Source: JAEVLT01 sp050496765
Lineage (GTDB): Bacteria > Bacillota > Bacilli > Bacillales > Cytobacillaceae
Direction of reading: 5' to 3'
Assembly (NCBI RefSeq): GCF_050496765.1
Contig: NZ_JBNWEO010000013.1
Location: 248,001-312,000, forward strand
DNA: 64,000 bases
Under the pieces are notes generated by a model that saw only the letters and a list, made by a program, of their open reading frames with translations, was not told where the DNA came from and did not search any database. How positions within the stretch are numbered: position 1 is the first letter of the stretch; each line of letters starts with the position of its first letter. Position numbers and translations under genes: made by a program. This document shows, in pieces, positions 60,058 through 64,000 of this stretch.

Positions 60058-61516
60058 GATGACAACCTCCTTGGTACATTAAGTAGTATAAAATAGATCA
60101 CTCTTATTGTCCAAGTTCATTTTGGGGCTAATGAGAAGAAACGCCTGTTAATAAACCTTATCGAAAACTTCAAGTCGATGAACTTCCTATCATCGAAACC
60201 TTTGAAAAACTTGATTATCAAAAACTCCTCACCGATTATCTTGAGAAAAACGGTAAACCCTTAAAACCGGTTCAAAGACGTTCAAATACAAAAGCAATTG
60301 TACCTAAGTCAATGAACTGTCCAGCGTGTGGTGCTCCATCGGATTATCTTTATGCCAATAATGGAGGCAAAGGACAGTATCAATGTAAGGTATGTTCCTG
60401 CCTTTTTAACAATAAGAGTCGTTATTTGAAAGAGGCTATTCTTAAGTGCCCTCATTGTTCAAAAACCCTTGAAAAAGTTAAGGAGCGACAAGATTTTGAC
60501 GTGTTCAAGTGCAAAAATAACGATTGTCCCTATTACCAAAAGAAACTAAACGGCATGTCTTCCAAAGAAAAGAAACGGTTTAAAAAGGATCCGCAGGCAT
60601 TTAAATTACGATACATTTTTCGCCGGTTTCACCTTGATTTTAAGCCTCTTTCCAAGGAATCACCTGAACTTCCAGTAGTGGATTTGTCAAAGATTTACGC
60701 ATCTCCACATACATTGGGGTTGATTCTAACTTACCATGTCAACTATGGCCTTTCAGCTCGTAAAACAGCTGCCATTATGCAGGATGTCCATGGTGTATCC
60801 ATTTCACATCAAACGATTTTGAACTACGAAAACAGCGTCGCTCTTTTGCTTAAGCCATATATTGATCATTACCCTTACGAGCTTTCCGATCAATTTTGTG
60901 GCGATGAAACCTATATTCGAGTGAATGGTCACTGGCATTACTTATTTTTCTTTTTCGATGCGGTGAAGAAAATCATCCTTTCTTATCCGGTCTCACCGAA
61001 TCGAGATACGGTTTCCGCTATTCGTGCAATGGATGATGTCTTATTGAAGATGAAAGAGATTCCAAAAGATTTAACCTTTGTGGTAGACGGAAATCCGATC
61101 TATCTGCTAGCCCAACATTTCTTCGCACAGCACGGCATTTCCTTTGATGTGAAGCAAGTGATTGGGCTGACAAACGACGATCCTGTTTCGACGGAATACA
61201 GACCTCTTAAGCAAATTATCGAGAGACTTAACCGCACTTTTAAGGGCAACTATCGTTCCACTCATGGCTTTGGGTCGGAACATGGTTCAGTTTCTTTTGT
61301 CACGTTGTTTGTGGCGTACTTTAATTTCCTTCGTCCACATGCAAGTTTAGAGGGCAAAGTCCCGGTAGTGAATCCAGAACTATCAGGGCTTCCTACAATG
61401 CCCGCGCGATGGACAAAGTTAATGGAATTAGCTCAACGCTGGATTATCCAGCAGCGGTCTACCTAACTTTTTGTTTAGCAGAGCCCTTGAATAAAACTAG
61501 CATCCGGCGAAGCGAA

Positions 61517-61641
61517 CTCTTGACAAACCGAACTAGCCAATGGTTTAAAATGGAAAAACCAAGGGCTATTTAGCATGCCTTCTTTTTGTCCCCGTCGCCC
61601 TTGGTAAAGTAAACGCAAACCATTGGCGTGTTTGTCAAGAG
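61517..61641. repeat. Long inverted repeat (cruciform) in the right end of the outer IS
   Basis: CTCTTGACAAAC and GCCAATGGTTT (61517-61546) pair with AAACCATTGGC and GTTTGTCAAGAG (61617-61641), with ACCAAGGGC/GCCCTTGGT nested inside (61558-61566, 61597-61605). The whole region between the transposase stop and the IS end (61467-61722) is non-coding. Confidence 0.8.
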
Positions 61642-62064
61642 CGGTTGCGGGGGCATACCCGCCCAGTAAATGGAAGAAATATTAAATCGCTAGGTAGTTT
61701 TCATAGAACTTTTGACACTACCAACCCATTGGCTGATCGCCCTTGAAGGTGAAATAAAGCCTGGATAGCAGAAAGACTATTATCATTGGAAAGTTTGCCT
61801 TTATTCCGCAAATGCGGATGGAAGCTTTAACTGGGATCAAGTTTTTTATAAATCTCCGGCAATGGATTCGTTTAATGAAGCAATTGAACTTGCCCGTACG
61901 GTTGAAACATATGGTAAAAACGATGAACTCCACACTTCAAACCTTCAAGAAAAAATCAGCTAACCCCATCATTCCTTCTTACCATTTCGCTTTCCCTTTT
62001 TTTCAATCCCTTTGTGAAAAAACATACATATAGGAAAAATCATTTTGGTCTTTACATGAATGAC

Positions 62065-62109
62065 AAAAAAAGGAGCTAAGCTGCAAAATAAGCAGCTGGC
62101 TCCTTTTTT
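62065..62109. terminator. Terminator after fixX
   Basis: Two-part stem GGAGC/GCTCC and GCTGC/GCAGC between A7 and T6 runs, directly after the fixX stop. Confidence 0.88.
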
Positions 62110-62394
62110 CTAGGCAAGCCGGAATACGATTCCGTGCCCGCCCTTTGGATATTCCCATTTAATATTTTGGTATGGACAGCCAATTCGGCAGCTGCCGCAT
62201 TCATGGCAGCCTTCATAGCCAACTTGCATCCGCGTTCCTTCCCATTTATAAACTTCGGCAGGGCAAAAAACGGTACAAAGTTTTTCTGGACATTGGGTCA
62301 TGCAAACATCATGGTCAAGCACCGTTAAATGAGATTTCGTATCACATTTAAACCGGAGAAGGTATTGCTTTTCCTCAAGAGTAGTTGTTGACAT
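62110..62394 (-). CDS. fixX: FixX-like ferredoxin
   Basis: Ferredoxin-like protein of 94 residues. Cysteine ligands are visible in CHECGSCRIGCPYQNI near the C-terminus and DVCMTQCPEKLCTVFCPAEV in the middle, as in FixX and ETF-quinone oxidoreductase iron-sulfur domains. It ends the fixB-fixC-fixX cluster and starts one base after the fixC stop. It would pass electrons with FixC to quinone or another acceptor. Confidence 0.9.
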   Translation of the reverse strand: MSTTTLEEKQYLLRFKCDTKSHLTVLDHDVCMTQCPEKLCTVFCPAEVYKWEGTRMQVGYEGCHECGSCRIGCPYQNIKWEYPKGGHGIVFRLA

Positions 62395-62395
62395 T

Positions 62396-63691
62396 TTACT
62401 TCACCGCCTTCCAGGCACGATACATATCCTTAAGTACGTTGATCGTTCCCCGCTCTGAAGTGATGCTGCGCATAATATCCTTTTGTTTATCCCGTTTTGG
62501 AGTACCATCAACAGTAAAGAATTTGCTTGCCGCTTTGTTCATCATTGGAACGTATTCTTTAAAATATTGCGGGTATTTTTCAAACGTATGGGCGGCATCT
62601 TTGTATTTTTCCAAATCCTTTATGATAAAGCTGTTGTACAAGGCATCACGATAGCTATTCAGTCTTGAAGCGCTGAAATCATTGGCTGCTTTTGCTTTGA
62701 CAATAGCTTCTGCTGCCATTTTTCCTGACGCCATTGCCATGTTTGATCCCTCGCGGTGGATGGCGTTGACAAGCTGTGCGGCATCTCCAACAATGACGAC
62801 CCCATCACCGACAACTTTTGGAACAGATCGATAGCCGCCTTCCGGAATTAAATGGGCGAGATATTCAGCCGATTCCCCGCCTGCGAGCATTGGTTTGACC
62901 ATGGGATGATTTTTTAAATAATCGAGCAGATCATACGGTTTGAGCTTCGCCTTAATCATACTTGATAATGTAGTTCCAACACCGATGTTTAAGCTTTCTT
63001 TATTCGTGTATAAAAAGGCGGTGCCCAAGTTGCCCTGTGTCGAGTCTCCAAAAATTTCGATTGTGCATCCTTGATTGTCTTCAAGATTAAAGCGGTCATT
63101 GATTTTTTCTTTCGGCAAATTAATCACTTCCATTACCGTTAAGGCCACTTCGTCGGGGCGAAGTTCTTTATGGAAGCCCAATTGTTTTGAAAGGAGGGAG
63201 TTGACCCCATCGGCCAAGACTACAACATCGGCAAAAAGATCACCATCCGGCCTGTCGGTGCGAACGCCGACAACTTTTCCATTTTCAACAAGACACTCTT
63301 TCACAACCGTTTCATTGATCAGAAGGGCACCAGCCTCGACAGCTTTCTTAGCAAACCACTGATCAAAATGCGCTCGTAAAACGGTAAAGTTATTGTAAGG
63401 CTCAACGGCCCACTCAAGTCCCTTGTATCCAAAGGAAACAACTGATTCTTTATCCATCATCCAAAATCGCTGTTCAACCACAGGCCGCTCAAGCGGCGCT
63501 TCCTTCCAAAATTCCGGAATAAGCTCTTCCATTTGTTTTCGATACAGCACGCCGCCCATTACATTTTTACTGCCGGGGTATTCCCCGCGTTCAAGCAGCA
63601 ATACATTTAAACCGTTTTTCGCGCATACATAGGCGCAAGCGGTGCCGGCCGGACCTGCTCCGACCACAATGACATCAAATTTTTCAGGCAT
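62396..63691 (-). CDS. fixC: FixC-like ETF-quinone oxidoreductase flavoprotein
   Basis: FAD flavoprotein of 431 residues. N-terminal FAD motif VVGAGPAGTACAYVCA, the second FAD contact GDGVVIVGDAAQLVNA and HREGSNMAMASGKM match FixC and geranylgeranyl-reductase-like dehydrogenases. It receives electrons from the FixAB electron-transfer flavoprotein. Its start overlaps the fixB stop by 8 bases, so translation is coupled. Confidence 0.92.
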   Translation of the reverse strand: MPEKFDVIVVGAGPAGTACAYVCAKNGLNVLLLERGEYPGSKNVMGGVLYRKQMEELIPEFWKEAPLERPVVEQRFWMMDKESVVSFGYKGLEWAVEPYNNFTVLRAHFDQWFAKKAVEAGALLINETVVKECLVENGKVVGVRTDRPDGDLFADVVVLADGVNSLLSKQLGFHKELRPDEVALTVMEVINLPKEKINDRFNLEDNQGCTIEIFGDSTQGNLGTAFLYTNKESLNIGVGTTLSSMIKAKLKPYDLLDYLKNHPMVKPMLAGGESAEYLAHLIPEGGYRSVPKVVGDGVVIVGDAAQLVNAIHREGSNMAMASGKMAAEAIVKAKAANDFSASRLNSYRDALYNSFIIKDLEKYKDAAHTFEKYPQYFKEYVPMMNKAASKFFTVDGTPKRDKQKDIMRSITSERGTINVLKDMYRAWKAVK

Positions 63692-64000
63692 AGCTTACTT
63701 CACCGCCTTTTTCATTCTTAAGCTGTTTTAACTGCTCTGTCAGTTTGGGAATTATTTCAAGTGCATCCCCTACAATTCCGTATGTGGCTACATCGAAAAT
63801 CGGCGCATTCGGATCTTTATTGATGGCAATAATCAACTCAGAGTTTTTCATTCCCACAACGTGCTGAATGGCTCCCGAGAGTGCCACAGCGAAATAAATT
63901 TTCGGTGTAACCGTCTCTCCTGTCTGGCCAATTTGCAGCTCATGCGGGAGCCAACCTGCTTCCACGACATCTCTTGTACCGCCAACACTTGCCCCGATCG
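63684..64000 (-). CDS. fixB: Electron transfer flavoprotein alpha subunit (FixB), 3' part only
   Basis: The visible C-terminal part contains ASVGGTRDVVEAGWLPHELQ, ending in the FAD-binding GQTGETVTPKIYFAVALSG and IIAINKDPNAPIFDVATYGI, signatures of ETF alpha. The frame is open to the window edge; the 5' part, and presumably fixA, lie to the right outside. With FixA it forms an ETF that may bifurcate or pass electrons to FixCX. Confidence 0.93.
   Translation of the reverse strand, partial: IGASVGGTRDVVEAGWLPHELQIGQTGETVTPKIYFAVALSGAIQHVVGMKNSELIIAINKDPNAPIFDVATYGIVGDALEIIPKLTEQLKQLKNEKGGEVSYA

Larger units (their letters stand above)
58600..60134 (-). mobile_element. IS3-family insertion sequence (inner element)
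   Basis: About 1535 bp, flanked by the 5-bp duplication GAAGA (58595-58599, 60135-60139). Inverted ends share ATTA-CCCC and TTGGACAATA segments. It carries orfA and orfB on the minus strand. The 235-bp segment beyond orfB is long for this family and has a hairpin GCGGGCATGA/TCATGCCCGC (58720-58729, 58783-58792). Confidence 0.85.
58487..61466 (+). pseudogene. Outer-element DDE transposase, interrupted by IS3 insertion
   Basis: The 5' part (58487-58599, starting TTG behind GGAAGTG) and the 3' part (60140-61466) join exactly into 479 codons when the IS3 element and one GAAGA copy are removed, giving MFEKPEETPVNKPYRKL at the seam. The protein has a zinc ribbon (CPACG, CKVC, CPHC, CKNNDCPY, about 110-195) and a DDE_Tnp_IS240-type core: CGDETYIRVNGHWHY, FVVDGNPIYLL and IERLNRTFKGNYR. 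The 3' fragment remains open from ATG 60312 but is probably inactive. Confidence 0.8.
58344..61722 (+). mobile_element. IS6/IS240-like insertion sequence with zinc-ribbon transposase (outer element)
   Basis: Flanked by the 8-bp duplication AACCCATT (58336-58343, 61723-61730). Terminal inverted repeats: GTATTGTCAAAAGTT on the left and GTAGTGTCAAAAGTT on the right. Without the inner element it would be about 1.84 kb. Eight-base duplications and the DDE type fit the IS6/IS240 neighbourhood, but the long zinc-ribbon N-terminus is unlike IS26, so the family name is tentative. The left and right non-coding ends are 140 and 255 bp. Confidence 0.8.
58226..61963 (+). pseudogene. Small gene disrupted by nested insertion sequences
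   Basis: Exon-like halves 58226-58343 and 61731-61963 join in frame if the insertion is removed with one copy of AACCCATT. The joined reading starts MSYPNFRDFYQKALIPIG with a good ribosome site (GAAAGGGTG), continues STHWLIALEGEIKPG, meets an amber codon at 61766-61768 and continues QKDYYHWKVCLYSANADG to ELARTVETYG and a TAA. Intact length would be about 115 residues. I do not recognise the family. Confidence 0.75.

Noticed and set aside
61812..62033. 73-residue ORF near fixX
   Set aside because: Out of frame with the reconstructed disrupted gene that covers the same bases and has no ribosome site.

Overview
The window comes from a low-GC Gram-positive spore former of the family Bacillaceae. 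The evidence is gene content and gene order. From right to left it follows one Bacillus subtilis chromosome arm (kinD-mhqR-clpE-ykvI-ykvS ... ptsHI ... ykwC-patA-ykyB ... ykuE-ykuI-ykuJ-darB-ccpC-dapHL-ykuUV-ktrC-rnjA-rpoY-def-ykyA-pdhABCD-SR1-speA-yktA/B/ykzI/suhB), so it lies in inverted orientation relative to B. subtilis. Sporulation genes (a Spo0E-type phosphatase, a KinD-like kinase, a YjcZ-type peptide behind a SigK-like promoter) agree with this. I cannot name the species.

Layout. 1-672 is non-coding and repeat-built: a 52-bp tandem array running off the left edge, then single copies of two dispersed repeat families. 0.7-9.2 kb holds suhB-ykzI-yktB-yktA, a nitronate monooxygenase, an IS110-family insertion whose upstream region looks like a large structured RNA, speA, and the SR1 dual-function RNA gene with its SR1P peptide. 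9.3-14.2 kb is the pyruvate dehydrogenase operon. 14.7-21.5 kb holds ykyA, a YjcZ-type peptide, def, a DMT transporter, an unannotated 23-residue cationic peptide gene, rpoY-rnjA, ktrC and ykuV. 21.6-28.7 kb holds ykuU, the acetyl-DAP lysine branch dapH-dapL (patA is further right), ccpC, a 14-TM MFS pump, darB and small genes. 28.9-33.4 kb carries two c-di-GMP proteins, one with a degenerate EAL domain and one intact PAS-GGDEF-EAL, on either side of a Tat-exported phosphoesterase. 33.5-40.3 kb holds ykyB, patA, a frameshifted small gene, an orphan phage-like protein, two oxidoreductases and an IS1182-type element. 40.3-47.6 kb holds azoR, ptsHI and glpP-glpK-glpD. 47.9-57.5 kb holds small sporulation and hypothetical genes, ykvI, clpE, mhqR, a kinase and a fosmidomycin-resistance-type transporter. 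57.5-62 kb holds a hemerythrin-like gene behind an FNR-type promoter and a gene destroyed by nested insertion sequences. The right edge is fixB-fixC-fixX.

How the genes connect. PTS phosphoryl flow (PtsI to HPr) meets glycerol use: GlpK keeps the histidine phosphorylated by HPr, and glpD lies behind a terminator suited to GlpP antitermination. Carbon control also appears in CcpC and in two CcpN-like sites at SR1. Redox and stress control is readable from the DNA: a PerR-like box at ykuU, CtsR boxes at clpE, an operator-like motif shared by azoR and mhqR, and two FNR-like sites. The most unusual material is non-coding: a three-copy repeat with covarying hairpins, the 255-nt structured leader of the IS110 element, and the IS-inside-IS-inside-gene nest whose reading frames can be restored exactly by removing each element with one copy of its target duplication.
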